A DNA stretch of 64,000 nt from Methanosphaera stadtmanae (GTDB taxonomy: Archaea > Methanobacteriota > Methanobacteria > Methanobacteriales > Methanobacteriaceae), in contig SUTQ01000007.1 in assembly GCA_015062805.1 (NCBI GenBank), positions 23,215-87,214 on the forward strand, in the 5' to 3' direction. The notes beneath the pieces are model-generated. The model saw only the letters and a list, made by a program, of their open reading frames with translations. It did not search any database and was not told the origin of the DNA. Position 1 is the first letter of the stretch; each line of letters begins with the position of its first letter. Of this stretch, positions 8,391 through 20,236 are shown piece after piece. A program made the position numbers and the translations under genes.

Positions 8391-9902
8391 ATGACGAAAA
8401 ACGCATGGTCATTGGTTGATTCATTTTTTGATGAATATGATATTGTAGATCACCACATCCGTTCATACAATGATTTTTTAGATAATAAGATTCAGGAAAT
8501 TGTTGATATTACTGAACCTATTACTTTGGATCATGGTGAATATACTATCAAAACAGGTGATGTTGAAATAGTTAAACCTTTCATCAAAGAAGCTGATGGA
8601 TCAAAAAGTATCATTGAACCTGCAGAAGCAAGATTAAGAAATCTTAATTATTCTGCTCATATGTATCTTGACATGGCTCTTGTAAAAGGGAATAGTGAAG
8701 ATTATGAAATGGAAAAAGTTTATATTGGTGAGTTACCTGTCATGCTCAAATCAAAAGCATGTCACCTTAATGGACTTAATGATGAAGAATTAGAAAAAAT
8801 GGGTGAAGATCCACAAGATCCTGGAGGATATTTCATTGTAAACGGTTCAGAAAGAGCTATTGTTACAATGGAAGAAATTGCTCCAAACAAAATAATATTG
8901 GAACAAAGTGAAAAAGACAAAGCTGATCGTAGAGCTAGAGCTGTTGTTACATCTATTAAAAGTGGATTCCGTGCAAGGATTACTTTAGAATACAGAAAAC
9001 CTCATAAAAAAGGTGTATTTTTAAGAATTTCATTCCCGTATGTTCCTGGTGAAATTCCTCTTGTAATTTTATTAAGGGCATTAGGATTTGAAAAAGATGT
9101 AGATCTCGTTAACAGTGTTTCAGAAGATATAAACACTCAATTCTTATTAATTGATGATATTCAAACCACTGGTATTAACACAAGATATGATGCTGTTAAA
9201 TACATAGGTAACAGAGTGGCTAAAGGAATGACTGAAGAATACAGAATTAAACGTGCAGAAGATGTTATTGACAGATATCTTTTACCACACGTTGGTGTAG
9301 ATCCGGAAGATCGTATTGATAAAGCAGTATATTTGGCTGAAATGACTGAAATGCTTTTACAAGTAATTAACGGTGAACGTGAACCTCACGATAAGGACCA
9401 CTATGCAAATAAAAGATTAAGAGTTTCTGGAGATCTTATGGAAGACTTATTCAGAGTTGCTTTCACAAGTCTTACCCGAGATATGACTTATCAATTGGAA
9501 CGTAGTTTGTCACGTGGAAAAGAACCTTCAGTTAAACAGGCAGTAAGGTCTGATGTAATAACTGAAAATATTAAACACGCAATTGCAACTGGTAATTGGG
9601 TTGGTGGAAGAGCTGGTGTAAGTCAGTTATTGGACAGAACCAGTTACATGGGTACTTTATCACACCTTAAACGTGTAGTTTCACCATTATCAAGAAGTCA
9701 ACCTCACTTTGAAGCAAGAGATTTACATCCAACTCAGTTTGGAAAAATATGTCCTAACGAAACTCCGGAAGGACCAAACTGTGGGTTAGTAAAAAATCTA
9801 GCTATAGTTACAAAAATATCTGAAGGATATCCGTTAAAAGATATTGAGAAAGATATTAAAGCTTTAGAACACATCACACCATTAGATCATAATTTAGAAT
9901 AG
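8391..9902 (+). CDS. rpoB2: DNA-directed RNA polymerase subunit B'' (Rpo2N)
   Basis: N-terminal half of the split second-largest polymerase subunit, 503 residues. It starts MTKNAWSLVDSFF and shows typical Rpb2 signatures: GGYFIVNGSERAI, and near the end SHLKRVVSPLSR, HPTQFGKICPNETPEG and NCGLVKNLA. I chose the ATG at 8391 because GGGAG lies 10 bases upstream and family members start there; an in-frame ATG at 8358 would add 11 residues and lacks a ribosome site. It heads the operon B''-B'-A'-A''-L30e-NusA. Confidence 0.96.
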   Translation: MTKNAWSLVDSFFDEYDIVDHHIRSYNDFLDNKIQEIVDITEPITLDHGEYTIKTGDVEIVKPFIKEADGSKSIIEPAEARLRNLNYSAHMYLDMALVKGNSEDYEMEKVYIGELPVMLKSKACHLNGLNDEELEKMGEDPQDPGGYFIVNGSERAIVTMEEIAPNKIILEQSEKDKADRRARAVVTSIKSGFRARITLEYRKPHKKGVFLRISFPYVPGEIPLVILLRALGFEKDVDLVNSVSEDINTQFLLIDDIQTTGINTRYDAVKYIGNRVAKGMTEEYRIKRAEDVIDRYLLPHVGVDPEDRIDKAVYLAEMTEMLLQVINGEREPHDKDHYANKRLRVSGDLMEDLFRVAFTSLTRDMTYQLERSLSRGKEPSVKQAVRSDVITENIKHAIATGNWVGGRAGVSQLLDRTSYMGTLSHLKRVVSPLSRSQPHFEARDLHPTQFGKICPNETPEGPNCGLVKNLAIVTKISEGYPLKDIEKDIKALEHITPLDHNLE

Positions 9903-9924
9903 GTAATTAAGTGGGAGAATAATA

Positions 9925-11736
9925 ATGGTAACAGTTAAAATATATATAAACGGTAAATTAATTGGAACTACTGATGAACCGGAAGCATTTGTAGAAGAAG
10001 TTAAAGCTAAAAGACGATCTAATGAGTTAACCCATGAATTGAATATTACGTACTATGAAGAAAATAATGAAATATTCATATTCACAGATCCGGGTAGAGC
10101 AAGAAGACCAGTAGTTATTGTTGAAAATGGTAAATCAATGCTATCTGATGAAATCATTGATAAAGTAGCTGAAGGTAAAATGAAATGGTTCGACCTTATT
10201 CATGAAGGTATCATAGAATATATTGATGCTGAAGAGGAAGAAAATGCTTTTATTGCAATGTTTGAAGAAGATTTAACACCTGAACATACACATTTGGAAA
10301 TCGATCCTTCAACCATGTTGGGTATTTGTGCAGGAATTATTCCTTATGCAAACCATAACTCTTCTCCAAGGAATACAATGGAAGCAGGTATGACAAAACA
10401 GGCATTAGGTCTTTATGTATCAAATTATAATTTAAGAACTGATACAAGAGCACACCTTTTACACCAACCTCAAATGCCTATTGTTAAAACCAAAAGTATG
10501 GTTTCAACTGAATACGATAAACGACCATCTGGTCAAAACTTCGTAGTAGCAATTTTATCTTACCAGGGATGTAACATGGAAGATGCTCTTGTTATGAACA
10601 AAGCAGCATTGGAAAGAGGTTTAGGTAGATCTTCCTTCTTCAGGTCTTATGAAGCATCTGAAAGAAGATATCCTGGAGGTCAAGAGGATCATTTTGAATA
10701 TCCTGAAAACATGGTAAGAGGATACAGATCAGAAGAAGTTTACAAAAACTTGGATGAAGATGGATTAATTAATCCAGAAGTTACAGTAACTAGTGGAGAT
10801 GTACTTATAGGTAAAACATCACCTCCAAGATTCCTTGAAGATGTAGATGAATTTGGTACTGTAGCTGAAAGGAGACGTGAAACAAGTGTAACCGTAAGAC
10901 ATGGTGAACATGGAATTGTTGACAAAGTAATGTTAACCGAAACCATTGAAGGAAGTAAATTAGCAAAAGTCAAAGTTCGTGATCACAGACAACCTGAATA
11001 CGGGGATAAATTTGCATCACGTCACGGACAGAAAGGAGTGCTTGGTTTAATAGTACCACAAGAAAACATGCCTTTCAACGAAGAAGGTATGTGTCCTGAT
11101 TTAATGATCAACCCTCATGCTATCCCATCAAGGATGTCTATCGGACAGATTATTGAGATGTTAGCAGGTAAAGCAGGTTGTATGGAAGGACAACGTATTG
11201 ATGGTACACCATTTACAGGAGTTCCTGAAGATGAAATCAAACGCTTACTTAAAGAAAACGGTTTCGAAACTCATGGTCGTGAACAATTATACAACGGTAT
11301 AACTGGTGAAAGATTCAATGCAGAAATATTTGTTGGAGTAGCATATTACCAAAAATTACACCACATGACCTCAGACAAAGTTTATGCTAGAAGTAGGGGT
11401 CCAGTACAAGTTCTCACTCGTCAACCTACAGAAGGTAGAGCAAGAGAAGGTGGTTTAAGATTTGGAGAAATGGAACGTGACTGTTTAATTGCACATGGCG
11501 CAGCACTTGCTTTAAAAGAAAGATTACTCGATGAATCAGATAAATATGAAGCATTGATATGTGGTGATTGTGGAAGACTTGCAGTAAGAGACAAAATACG
11601 TGATAGAACTTACTGTGCTATCTGTGGTGAAACAGAAACTTTCCCAATCGAAATTTCATATGCATTTAAATTATTATTAGATGAATTGAAATCTCTATGT
11701 ATTTCACCAAACTTAGTATTAGAAGACAAAGCATAA
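9925..11736 (+). CDS. rpoB1: DNA-directed RNA polymerase subunit B' (Rpo2C)
   Basis: C-terminal half of subunit B, 603 residues, separate from B'' as in other methanogens. It contains the Rpb2 catalytic-core motifs YQGCNMEDALVMNK, KFASRHGQKGV and the switch region around MTSDKVYARSRGPVQ. A zinc-binding CxxC pair (CGDCGR and CAICGE) lies in the last 60 residues. ATG is preceded by GGGAGA. It is 22 bp after rpoB2 and 21 bp before rpoA1. Confidence 0.97.
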   Translation: MVTVKIYINGKLIGTTDEPEAFVEEVKAKRRSNELTHELNITYYEENNEIFIFTDPGRARRPVVIVENGKSMLSDEIIDKVAEGKMKWFDLIHEGIIEYIDAEEEENAFIAMFEEDLTPEHTHLEIDPSTMLGICAGIIPYANHNSSPRNTMEAGMTKQALGLYVSNYNLRTDTRAHLLHQPQMPIVKTKSMVSTEYDKRPSGQNFVVAILSYQGCNMEDALVMNKAALERGLGRSSFFRSYEASERRYPGGQEDHFEYPENMVRGYRSEEVYKNLDEDGLINPEVTVTSGDVLIGKTSPPRFLEDVDEFGTVAERRRETSVTVRHGEHGIVDKVMLTETIEGSKLAKVKVRDHRQPEYGDKFASRHGQKGVLGLIVPQENMPFNEEGMCPDLMINPHAIPSRMSIGQIIEMLAGKAGCMEGQRIDGTPFTGVPEDEIKRLLKENGFETHGREQLYNGITGERFNAEIFVGVAYYQKLHHMTSDKVYARSRGPVQVLTRQPTEGRAREGGLRFGEMERDCLIAHGAALALKERLLDESDKYEALICGDCGRLAVRDKIRDRTYCAICGETETFPIEISYAFKLLLDELKSLCISPNLVLEDKA

Positions 11737-11757
11737 TTACTCAAGGAGGATTAATAG

Positions 11758-14379
11758 TTGAAAGGTATAATAAAAAAAGTATCTGAAATAGATTTTGGTT
11801 TAATGTCACCAGAAACTATAAGAAAGATGTCTGTAACAAAAATTGTAACACCAGATACCTATGATGAAGACGGTTATCCAATTGAAGCTGGATTGATGGA
11901 TCCTAGACTTGGAGTAATTGACCCTGGACTTAAATGTAGAACTTGTGGTTCAAAAGGTGGAGATTGTCAAGGTCACTTTGGACACATAAATTTTGCACGT
12001 CCGGTTATACATGTAGGATTTGCTGATACTATTCATAAAATATTAAGATCAACCTGTCGTAAATGTGGCAGGGTCTTATTGAATGAAACTGAAAAACTCG
12101 AATATCATGATAGGCTTCAATCAAGAATTGATGCTGGTGAAGATATTTCAAGAATATTGAAACAAATTCATTTATCTGCTAAAAAAGAAAAATGTCCTTA
12201 CTGTGAAGAAGAACAAGAAGAAATTAAAATTGATAAACCTATTTCTCTTGTTGAAGGAAATTATAAGTTAACAGCTAGTGAAGTACGTGAAAGATTGGAA
12301 TCAATTCCTGAAGAAGATTATATTTACATAGGCATAAACCCTAAAGTAGCTAGACCTGAATGGATGGTATTAACAGTATTGCCAGTACCACCTGTAACAG
12401 TAAGACCTTCAATTACTCTTGAAACCGGTGAAAGATCAGAGGATGACTTAACACATAAACTTGTGGACATTTTACGTATTAACCAAAGGTTAAAAGAAAA
12501 CATGGAAGCCGGTGCACCTCAACTTATTGTTGAAGATTTATGGGAATTATTACAATACCACGTAACAACTTATTTCGACAATGAAGCTAGTGGAGTTCCT
12601 CCAGCAAGACATAGGTCTGGAAGACCACTCAAAACTTTAGCACAACGTCTTAAAGGTAAAGAAGGTCGTTTCAGAAGTAACCTTGCAGGTAAGCGTGTAA
12701 ACTTTTCAGCACGTACTGTAATATCTCCAGACCCTACTTTAAGTATTAATGAAGTGGGTGTTCCAGAAATGATTGCTAAAGAGGTTACAGTACCAATAGC
12801 AGTTACCGAATGGAACATTGATAAAATGAAAGAATACATCATGAACGGTCCTGATGTACATCCTGGAGCAAATTATATTATACGACCGGATGGACGTAAA
12901 ATAAGAGTCTATGATGAAACTAAAGAAACAGTTATAGAAAACTTAGAACCAGGTTATATAGTCGAAAGACATATTATTGATGGAGATATTGTTTTATTCA
13001 ATCGTCAACCTTCACTTCACCGTATGTCCATGATGGCTCACGAAGTAAGAGTATTACCTTACAAAACATTCAGACTAAACTTATGTGTATGTCCTCCATA
13101 CAATGCAGACTTTGATGGGGACGAAATGAACATGCACGTATTCCAAACTCCTGAAGCACGTGCAGAAGCAAATGACATCATGAAAGTACAGGAACATATT
13201 CTTTCACCTCGTTATGGTGGTCCAATTATTGGAGCTATACACGATCACATCACTGGAGCATACTTGCTTACACACAAAGACACAGTCTTTGAAGAAGATA
13301 AAGCATTCCAAATAATTAAACGTTCTAAAATGGAATTGCCAGAAGCTAAAGGAAGACCTTGGACTGGTAAGGAAATTTTCAGTTTACTATTGCCTGACAA
13401 ATTAAATTTAGTTTACAAAGCTGAAATTTGTCGTAAATGTGAAGAATGTAAACAACGAGATTGTGAATACGATGCTTATGTGGTAATTAGTAACGGTGAA
13501 TTATTACAGGGTGTAGTAGATGATAAAGGATACGGTTCAGGTAGTGGAAAAATTTTAGATGCAATCGTAAAACAATTCAGTCCAAGTGATGCAAGATACT
13601 TCTTAGATCATGGAACAAAACTTGCAGTATTCGGTGGTGTAATGCAAAGAGGATTCACAACAGGTACTGCAGATGAAGAAATTCCTAAAGAAGCCGAAGA
13701 TAGAATTGCAGAACTACTTGAAAGATCTGACCGTCGTGTGGAACAACTAATTGAAGCATATGAAAACAATGAGTTAGAAGCATTACCAGGACGTAGCTTA
13801 CGTGAAACACTTGAGATGAAAATCATGCAAGTGCTTGGGGAAGCTAGGGATAATACAGGGGTTATTGCAGAACATTATTTCACAACAAATAACAGTGCAG
13901 TAATCATGGCACTAACTGGTGCTCGTGGATCCATGCTTAACTTAACCCAGATTGCAACATGTGTAGGACAACAAGCTGTTCGTGGTGGACGTATTAATAG
14001 GGGTTATATTGACAGAACATTACCTCATTTCCACAAAGGGGATGTAGGTTCTAAAGCTAGTGGATTTGTACACAGCAGTTATAAGAAAGGTCTTGACCCA
14101 TTGGAATTTTTCTTCCACGCTATGGGAGGTCGTGAAGGATTGGTAGATACAGCTATTCGTACAGCACAAAGTGGTTACATGCAGAGACGTCTTGTAAACG
14201 CTTTACACGATTTAAGTGTTCATGAAGATGGAACCGTAAGGGATAACAAAGGTACAATCATCCAATTTAAATATGGTGAAGATGGTATTAATCCAGCTAA
14301 AAGTGATTATGGGGCTGTTGCTAATTTAGATCGTCTAATTGAAGAAATGAGACTTGAAGATTCTCGGGCTAGTAAATAA
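11758..14379 (+). CDS. rpoA1: DNA-directed RNA polymerase subunit A' (Rpo1N)
   Basis: N-terminal part of the largest subunit, 873 residues. The absolutely conserved metal-A loop NADFDGD is at residues 449-455. Two zinc-binding regions are seen in the first 150 residues ([11 protein letters not shown] with downstream CRKCG, and CPYC). The chain stops in the bridge-helix region near [22 protein letters not shown] and the rest is encoded by rpoA2, the usual archaeal split. Translation begins at TTG, 8 bases after AAGGAGG. Confidence 0.97.
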   Translation: MKGIIKKVSEIDFGLMSPETIRKMSVTKIVTPDTYDEDGYPIEAGLMDPRLGVIDPGLKCRTCGSKGGDCQGHFGHINFARPVIHVGFADTIHKILRSTCRKCGRVLLNETEKLEYHDRLQSRIDAGEDISRILKQIHLSAKKEKCPYCEEEQEEIKIDKPISLVEGNYKLTASEVRERLESIPEEDYIYIGINPKVARPEWMVLTVLPVPPVTVRPSITLETGERSEDDLTHKLVDILRINQRLKENMEAGAPQLIVEDLWELLQYHVTTYFDNEASGVPPARHRSGRPLKTLAQRLKGKEGRFRSNLAGKRVNFSARTVISPDPTLSINEVGVPEMIAKEVTVPIAVTEWNIDKMKEYIMNGPDVHPGANYIIRPDGRKIRVYDETKETVIENLEPGYIVERHIIDGDIVLFNRQPSLHRMSMMAHEVRVLPYKTFRLNLCVCPPYNADFDGDEMNMHVFQTPEARAEANDIMKVQEHILSPRYGGPIIGAIHDHITGAYLLTHKDTVFEEDKAFQIIKRSKMELPEAKGRPWTGKEIFSLLLPDKLNLVYKAEICRKCEECKQRDCEYDAYVVISNGELLQGVVDDKGYGSGSGKILDAIVKQFSPSDARYFLDHGTKLAVFGGVMQRGFTTGTADEEIPKEAEDRIAELLERSDRRVEQLIEAYENNELEALPGRSLRETLEMKIMQVLGEARDNTGVIAEHYFTTNNSAVIMALTGARGSMLNLTQIATCVGQQAVRGGRINRGYIDRTLPHFHKGDVGSKASGFVHSSYKKGLDPLEFFFHAMGGREGLVDTAIRTAQSGYMQRRLVNALHDLSVHEDGTVRDNKGTIIQFKYGEDGINPAKSDYGAVANLDRLIEEMRLEDSRASK

Positions 14380-14393
14380 GTGGGGTAGTAAAT

Positions 14394-15563
14394 ATGAATG
14401 TAGAACAAGTTCAAACAGTAGTTAATGAAGTTGGAGCAGATTATTTCCCTATTAAACTAGTAGAGGAAATTGCAGAAGCTAGTGAACGAAATAATTTAAC
14501 AGATGAAGAACTTGAAAAATTAGTTCTCAAAGTTAAAGAAGCTTATGAACGTGAAGAAGTAGAACCTGGAGAATCAGTAGGAACTATTGCTGCCCAGTCC
14601 GTTGGAGAACCGGGTACACAGATGACAATGCGTACTTTCCACTATGCAGGGGTAGTAGAATTAAACGTAACTTTAGGGCTTCCTCGTCTTATTGAGGTAG
14701 TTGATGCTCGTAAGAAAATATCCACCCCTACAATGGATATTTACTTCACAGACGAATTTAAGAATGATGAAGAATTCATCAGAAAAATGGGTAACAAAAT
14801 TGGTAAAATTACCTTGAATGATGTTATTAAAAATTTCAATGTAAATTATATGGATAACATTATTACCGCTGAGATTGACCAAGATATTCTTGATGAAAGA
14901 AGACTTGACATTTCAGAAGTTACAGGTGAAATAGAAAAAACATTTAAACAGGTAACAATAAATAATAATTTACTGAGTTTTGAAACCACATTTTCTAATG
15001 ATGAAGAAAAAATTCAACAAGGTATTCGAGAATTAAGATTACTTGCTGATAAAATCAGAGATCTACAGATTAGTGGTGTTAAGGGCATAGGTAAAGTTGT
15101 TATCCGTCATGAACAAAATGAATGGGTAATACATACCGAAGGTTCTAATATTGGAGCTATTCTCAAAATTCCGGGTGTAGATATAGTTAGAACTACAACC
15201 AACGATATATTTGAGATAGAAAAAGTTCTTGGTATTGAAGCTGCAAGAAATGCTATTATTCATGAGTTATACACAACCATGGAAGAACAAGGGCTTAGTG
15301 TAGATATTAGACACATTATGCTAGTTGCTGATATGATGACTTCAGATGGTATTGTAAAATCTATCGGAAGACACGGTATCAGTGGTGAAAAATCAAGTGT
15401 ACTTGCACGCGCAGCATTTGAGGAAACTGGTAAACACTTACTTAACGCCAGTATTCGTGGAGAAGTTGATCATTTATCAGGTATAATTGAGAATGTAATT
15501 GTTGGACAACCAATACCTCATGGAACGGGGTCTGTTGGTATTAATATGAAAAAAATAGATTAG
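14394..15563 (+). CDS. rpoA2: DNA-directed RNA polymerase subunit A'' (Rpo1C)
   Basis: C-terminal part of the largest subunit, 389 residues. It carries the trigger-loop region [20 protein letters not shown] and [10 protein letters not shown] near residues 60-85 and the downstream [20 protein letters not shown]. Length is normal for Methanobacteriales. ATG follows GGGG 9 bases upstream. It is 14 bp from rpoA1 and 10 bp from rpl30e. Confidence 0.97.
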   Translation: MNVEQVQTVVNEVGADYFPIKLVEEIAEASERNNLTDEELEKLVLKVKEAYEREEVEPGESVGTIAAQSVGEPGTQMTMRTFHYAGVVELNVTLGLPRLIEVVDARKKISTPTMDIYFTDEFKNDEEFIRKMGNKIGKITLNDVIKNFNVNYMDNIITAEIDQDILDERRLDISEVTGEIEKTFKQVTINNNLLSFETTFSNDEEKIQQGIRELRLLADKIRDLQISGVKGIGKVVIRHEQNEWVIHTEGSNIGAILKIPGVDIVRTTTNDIFEIEKVLGIEAARNAIIHELYTTMEEQGLSVDIRHIMLVADMMTSDGIVKSIGRHGISGEKSSVLARAAFEETGKHLLNASIRGEVDHLSGIIENVIVGQPIPHGTGSVGINMKKID

Positions 15564-15573
15564 GAGGCACTTA

Positions 15574-15870
15574 ATGGATATAGAAAGAGGGATACGTGTA
15601 GCCGTAGACACTGGTAAGGTTATATTAGGATCCAATAAATCAATCCAAGCAATTAAACTTGGAAATGGAGAATTAGTTGTAATGGCAGCAAATGCTCCAA
15701 AAAATTTAAAAGAGGATGTTGAAGTTTATTCAAAATTATCCGAAATGCCAGTATATGTATTTGATGGTTCAAGTGTAGACTTAGGTTCTATCTGTGGTAA
15801 ACCTTTCACAGTATCAGTTCTAGTCGTACAAGAACCTGGAGACTCTAATATATTAGAGCTTAAGGAGTAA
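15574..15870 (+). CDS. rpl30e: 50S ribosomal protein L30e
   Basis: A 98-residue RNA-binding protein of the L7Ae/L30e family. It has the typical N-terminal IRVAVDTGKVILGSNKSI segment and the GKPFTVSVLVV strand near the C-terminus. It is encoded between rpoA2 and nusA, the conserved archaeal order. TAGGAGG lies 7 bases upstream of the ATG. Confidence 0.95.
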   Translation: MDIERGIRVAVDTGKVILGSNKSIQAIKLGNGELVVMAANAPKNLKEDVEVYSKLSEMPVYVFDGSSVDLGSICGKPFTVSVLVVQEPGDSNILELKE

Positions 15871-15879
15871 ATAGATACT

Positions 15880-16311
15880 ATGTCCGTCAAACTCACAATT
15901 AATGAAATCAGATATATAAGTTTGTTTGAAACAATAACAAACGCCACAGTCAAAGACTGCATTGTTGATGACGAACATAATAAGGTAACTTTTTTGGTAA
16001 AAAAAGGAGATATGGGATTAGCAATAGGAAAGCGTGGAAGTACTATTGGTAAGATGCAAAAATCAGTCGATAAGAGTGTTGAAATTATTGAACATTCCGA
16101 CGATCCCGGCGAATTTATAAAAAATTTATTATCTTCATCTAAAATAAATTCAATTGAATTTTCAACTGATGAGAATGGTAATAAAATCGCCACCTTGGAT
16201 GTCGACTCAAAGGATAAACGTAATGCTATTGGAAAAAATGGTCATAATATCCAGCGAGCTAGACAATTTGCTAAAAGACAATTTGAAATTAGTAATATTA
16301 TCATAAAATAA
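15880..16311 (+). CDS. nusA: transcription elongation factor NusA, archaeal short form
   Basis: A 143-residue protein made of two KH domains only, without the N-terminal polymerase-binding and S1 domains of bacterial NusA. KH GxxG loops are visible in GLAIGKRGSTIGKMQ and NAIGKNGHNIQRARQFA. It follows rpl30e by 9 bp and ends the rpo transcription unit, with a 230-bp gap before rps12. The archaeal form is thought to act in RNA binding or termination; its exact role is uncertain. Confidence 0.93.
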   Translation: MSVKLTINEIRYISLFETITNATVKDCIVDDEHNKVTFLVKKGDMGLAIGKRGSTIGKMQKSVDKSVEIIEHSDDPGEFIKNLLSSSKINSIEFSTDENGNKIATLDVDSKDKRNAIGKNGHNIQRARQFAKRQFEISNIIIK

Positions 16312-16544
16312 CCATATTTATGATTAACATTTGGGATTAACAAAATAGTGATATTTTATATCCTAAATTCTTTAAAAAACTCAGTTAATACTACAAACTA
16401 TAATGATAAGTATGTGAATTATTTCACGTAAAATATGTAATATTAAACAGGTACTGTAAGTCATATTATTCATCGTATGATAGCTACATGTACTGATTAA
16501 AAAACTTAGAATAGCTTAAATATAAGTATAATGGAGGAATAAAT

Positions 16545-16970
16545 TTGCCAGGATTATTCGCAGCAAAAAAATTAAAAGATAACAGACAAAATTTCCGATG
16601 GAAAGACACTCAATACAAACGTAAAACTCTTAGATTAGATATTAAGGCAGATCCACTAGAAGGATCACCTCAAGCAAGAGGAATTGTAATTGAGAAAGTA
16701 GGTATTGAAGCAAAACAGCCTAACTCTGCAATCAGAAAATGTGTAAGAGTTCAATTAATTAAAAACGGTAAACAAATTACTGCATTTGCACCAGGAGATG
16801 GAGCAATCGGTTTCATCGATGAACACGATGAAGTAATGATTGAAGGAATCGGAGGACCATCAGGTAGGTCTATGGGTGATATTCCTGGAGTAAGATGGAA
16901 AGTTACAAAAGTAAACAACGTAGCTTTATCCGAAATGGTAAGTGGAAAAATTGAAAAACCAGTAAGGTAA
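16545..16970 (+). CDS. rps12: 30S ribosomal protein S12
   Basis: Archaeal uS12, 141 residues, part of the decoding centre. It contains [20 protein letters not shown], the segment bearing the conserved proline hydroxylated in many organisms, and [19 protein letters not shown]. Translation starts at TTG, 9 bases after GGAGG. It opens the archaeal str operon S12-S7-EF2. The 230-bp spacer before it holds some short hairpins (for example GTGAA-TTAT-TTCAC near 16416) but no gene. Confidence 0.97.
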   Translation: MPGLFAAKKLKDNRQNFRWKDTQYKRKTLRLDIKADPLEGSPQARGIVIEKVGIEAKQPNSAIRKCVRVQLIKNGKQITAFAPGDGAIGFIDEHDEVMIEGIGGPSGRSMGDIPGVRWKVTKVNNVALSEMVSGKIEKPVR

Positions 16971-16999
16971 GTAATTTATTTCAAAGGAGATTTAATTAA

Positions 17000-17563
17000 A
17001 TGAGCTTCAAATTATTCGACAAATGGGATGTAACAGAAGTTACAGTAGAAGATATGGGATTACAAAACTACGTATGCTTAGATGAAATTGTTGTACCACA
17101 CACAATGGGTCGTCATGTAAAAAGACAATTCGCAAAATCTAAAGTATCTATCGTAGAAAGACTCATGAACAAAATTATGAGAACAGAAAGAAACAGTGGT
17201 AAAAAGAATAAAGCATACTCTATTGTGGAAGATGCTTTAGAAATAATCAACAAAAAAACAAACGAAAACCCTGTACAAGTTTTAGTAAAAGCTGTAGAAA
17301 ACACAGCACCTAGAGAAGAAACTACACGTATTAAATACGGTGGTATAGGTTACCAAATTGCTGTAGATATTGCTCCACAAAGAAGAGTAGACCTTTCATT
17401 AGGATTCTTAACACAAGGTGCAATGCAATCAGCATTCAAAAACACAAAATCAGCAGCACAATGTTTAGCTGATGAAATATTATTAGCAGCTGACGAAGAT
17501 TCTAGAAGTTACGCTCTACAGAAAAAAGAAGAAAAAGAAAGAGTAGCAAGATCCGCACACTAG
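17000..17563 (+). CDS. rps7: 30S ribosomal protein S7
   Basis: Archaeal uS7, 187 residues, which nucleates the small-subunit head on the 3' domain of 16S rRNA. Signature segments are ERLMNKIMRTERNSGKK, VENTAPREETTRIKYGGI and a C-terminal LADEILLAADEDSRSYA followed by a basic tail. AAAGGAGA precedes the ATG by 8 bases. It sits 29 bp after rps12. Confidence 0.97.
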   Translation: MSFKLFDKWDVTEVTVEDMGLQNYVCLDEIVVPHTMGRHVKRQFAKSKVSIVERLMNKIMRTERNSGKKNKAYSIVEDALEIINKKTNENPVQVLVKAVENTAPREETTRIKYGGIGYQIAVDIAPQRRVDLSLGFLTQGAMQSAFKNTKSAAQCLADEILLAADEDSRSYALQKKEEKERVARSAH

Positions 17564-17668
17564 ATTTTCTACAAAATCTTTCTTTAAATCTTTTAAATAT
17601 TTCAACATAAAAATTTAAAATTTAACAATTAATTAAAAAAATATTATTATAACATTTAGGTGATTTAT

Positions 17669-19861
17669 TTGAGTCGAAGAGATCAAATGGTAGATAGAAT
17701 CAAAAAGTTAATGTATGAACCAGATTATATCAGAAATATTGGTATTGTAGCACACATCGACCACGGAAAAACAACATTATCCGATAACCTTTTAGCAGGT
17801 GCTGGAATGATTTCCGCTGATTTAGCTGGTGATCAAAGACTCTTAGATTTCGATGAACAGGAACAAGAAAGAGGAATTACTATTGATGCAGCAAACGTAT
17901 CAATGGTTCACACTTATGATGATGATGAATACCTTATTAACCTTATCGATACACCAGGACACGTTGACTTTGGTGGAGACGTAACACGTGCAATGAGAGC
18001 AGTAGATGGTGCTGTAGTAGTTGTATGTGCAGTAGAAGGTATTATGCCTCAAACAGAAACAGTACTCAGACAAGCATTAAAAGAAAATGTTAAACCAGTA
18101 CTTTTCATTAACAAAGTAGACAGACTTATCAACGAATTAAAACTTGATGATACTGAATTACAAAACAGATTCATTAAAATCATTGCTGGTGTTAACAAAC
18201 TCATTAAAAACATGGCACCAGAACAATTCAAAGATGATTGGCAAGTAAGAATCGAAGATGGTTCTGTAGCATTCGGTTCAGCATATCACAACTGGGGTAT
18301 TAACGTACCACACATGTTAAAAACCAACATTACTTTCAAAGATATTATTGCTTACTGTAATGAAGATAACCAAAAAGAATTAGCTCAAAAAATTAAAATT
18401 GAAGATGTTATCTTAGGTATGGTAGTAGAACACTTACCAAGTCCAAAAGTTGCACAAGCATACAGAATTCCTAAAGTATGGTCTGGAGATATCGAAAGTG
18501 TTGAAGGTCAAGGTATGATAAACACTGATTCAACCAGTCCATTAGCAGTAATGGTTACTGATGTAAGTATCGATAAACACGCAGGTGAAATTGCAACCGG
18601 TCGTGTATATGGTGGTTCAATTGAAAAAGGTTCTGAAATATTCTTCGTAGGTTCAATGAGTAAAGCAAGAACCCAACAAGTAGGAGTATATATGGGTCCT
18701 GAAAGAATCAACACTGATGCAGTTCCAGCAGGAAACATAGTAGCTATTACCGGAGCAAGAGGGGCAGTTGCTGGGGAAACCATCACAGATGCAGATCACA
18801 ACATTGCACCATTCGAAAGTTTAGAACACATTTCTGAACCAGTAGTAACCGTTGCAGTAGAAGCTAAAAACACAAAAGATTTACCAAAACTTATCGAAGT
18901 ATTAAGACAAGTTGGTAAAGAAGATCCTACCATCAGAGTAGAAATTAACGAAGAAACCGGTGAACACTTATTAGCTGGTATGGGTGAATTACACTTAGAA
19001 GTTATGATTTACAGAATTAACGATAAAGGTGTAGAAGTAGAAACTTCAGAACCTATTGTAGTATACAGAGAAACTATTGCCGGAACTTCAACTAACGTTG
19101 AAGGTAAATCACCTAACAAACACAACAGATTCTACATTGATATGGAACCATTATCCGATGAATTAATGAATGCTATTAATGAAGGAGAAATTAAAGAAGG
19201 AAGAGTTAAAGGTAAAGAAGAAGCTAAAGTATTCCAAGATGCTGGTATGGATAAAGACGATGCAAAACGTGTATGGGATGTATACAAAAACTGTATATTC
19301 GTAAACCAAACTCGTGGTATCCAATACTTAGCAGAAATCAAAGAGTTATTACTTGAAGGTTTCGAATCAGCTTTAGAAAGTGGACCTTTAGCAAACGAAA
19401 AAGCAATGGGAATCAGAATAAACCTCATGGATGCAAAACTCCACGAAGATGCAGTACACAGAGGACCTGCACAGATATTACCTGCTATCAGAAAAGCAGT
19501 ATACGGTGCTATGATGTTAGCTCAACCAACATTAATGGAACCTATGCAAAAAGTATTCATCAGTGTACCTCAAGATTACATGGGTGCAGCAACTCGTGAA
19601 GTACAAAACAGAAGAGGACAAATTGTAGAAATGGGTCAAGAAGGAGATATGGCAACCATTGAATCCAAAGTACCAGTAGCAGAAATGTTCGGATTTGCAG
19701 GAGATATTCGTTCAGCTGCAGAAGGACGTTGTATCTGGTCAACTGAAAACTCTGGTTTCGAAAGAATCCCTAGAGAATTACAAAACCCAATTGTAAAAGA
19801 AATACGTGAAAGAAAAGGATTAAGTCCAGAACCATATGGACCTGATCACTATTTAGGATAA
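17669..19861 (+). CDS. fusA: translation elongation factor 2 (aEF-2)
   Basis: Ribosome translocase GTPase, 730 residues. G motifs are [19 protein letters not shown] and NKVD. The diphthamide acceptor loop near the C-terminus reads [10 protein letters not shown] place the start at the TTG at 17669 because AGGTGA lies 5 bases upstream and the product then begins [11 protein letters not shown] as in relatives; the frame is also open from a GTG at 17660. A hairpin terminator overlaps the stop, so tuf is probably transcribed separately. Confidence 0.97.
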   Translation: MSRRDQMVDRIKKLMYEPDYIRNIGIVAHIDHGKTTLSDNLLAGAGMISADLAGDQRLLDFDEQEQERGITIDAANVSMVHTYDDDEYLINLIDTPGHVDFGGDVTRAMRAVDGAVVVVCAVEGIMPQTETVLRQALKENVKPVLFINKVDRLINELKLDDTELQNRFIKIIAGVNKLIKNMAPEQFKDDWQVRIEDGSVAFGSAYHNWGINVPHMLKTNITFKDIIAYCNEDNQKELAQKIKIEDVILGMVVEHLPSPKVAQAYRIPKVWSGDIESVEGQGMINTDSTSPLAVMVTDVSIDKHAGEIATGRVYGGSIEKGSEIFFVGSMSKARTQQVGVYMGPERINTDAVPAGNIVAITGARGAVAGETITDADHNIAPFESLEHISEPVVTVAVEAKNTKDLPKLIEVLRQVGKEDPTIRVEINEETGEHLLAGMGELHLEVMIYRINDKGVEVETSEPIVVYRETIAGTSTNVEGKSPNKHNRFYIDMEPLSDELMNAINEGEIKEGRVKGKEEAKVFQDAGMDKDDAKRVWDVYKNCIFVNQTRGIQYLAEIKELLLEGFESALESGPLANEKAMGIRINLMDAKLHEDAVHRGPAQILPAIRKAVYGAMMLAQPTLMEPMQKVFISVPQDYMGAATREVQNRRGQIVEMGQEGDMATIESKVPVAEMFGFAGDIRSAAEGRCIWSTENSGFERIPRELQNPIVKEIRERKGLSPEPYGPDHYLG

Positions 19862-19892
19862 GTATACTTTTCATGTATACTTCTTTTTTTTT
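19860..19892 (+). terminator. hairpin plus T-run after fusA
   Basis: AAGTATAC and GTATACTT form a perfect 8-bp stem with a 7-base loop, followed by C and nine T residues. The first arm overlaps the fusA stop codon. Confidence 0.75.
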
Positions 19893-20004
19893 ATTAATAA
19901 AATATTAAAGTATATAAAGGAGAACTAACATATACTTTAATTACTATAATACAATTAACTTGTACTAGATTTCAATATGGAAATTTAGATTAAATGTAAT
20001 TAAA

Positions 20005-20167
20005 GATTATAAGGAGAGATATATTAATTACAAGGGAATATAACTATTCCCTGTTATATTTCTTTGTAGTACTAACTCAGTACAATATATTTCTTTATTA
20101 CAATGTTAGAGGACGCACTCTAGATAAATATATCTAGCAATCGGCTTGCTAACGCTTATAAATCACA
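20005..20167 (+). ncRNA. candidate multi-hairpin RNA or structured leader before tuf
   Basis: The 374-bp gap between fusA and tuf holds at least three perfect or near-perfect hairpins: GGGAATA/TATTCCC, GTACT/AGTAC and CTAGATA/TATCTAG, the last enclosed by GTTAG/CTAAC. GATTATAAG at 20005 can pair with CTTATAAATC at 20155, closing the whole element, and the next three bases are ACA. That layout recalls an archaeal H/ACA guide RNA, but it could equally be a long tuf leader. A further hairpin follows at 20161-20195. Call is tentative. Confidence 0.35.
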
Positions 20168-20236
20168 CTATTAAAAAAATAGTACTTGATTTATAGATTA
20201 TATTCAAATACATGTTTTATATATGGAGGAAATATA

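Noticed and set aside
16401..16498. C/D-box-like RNA between nusA and rps12
   Set aside because: ATGATAA is only a near match to box C, the CTGA lies too far away, and the terminal stem is weak.
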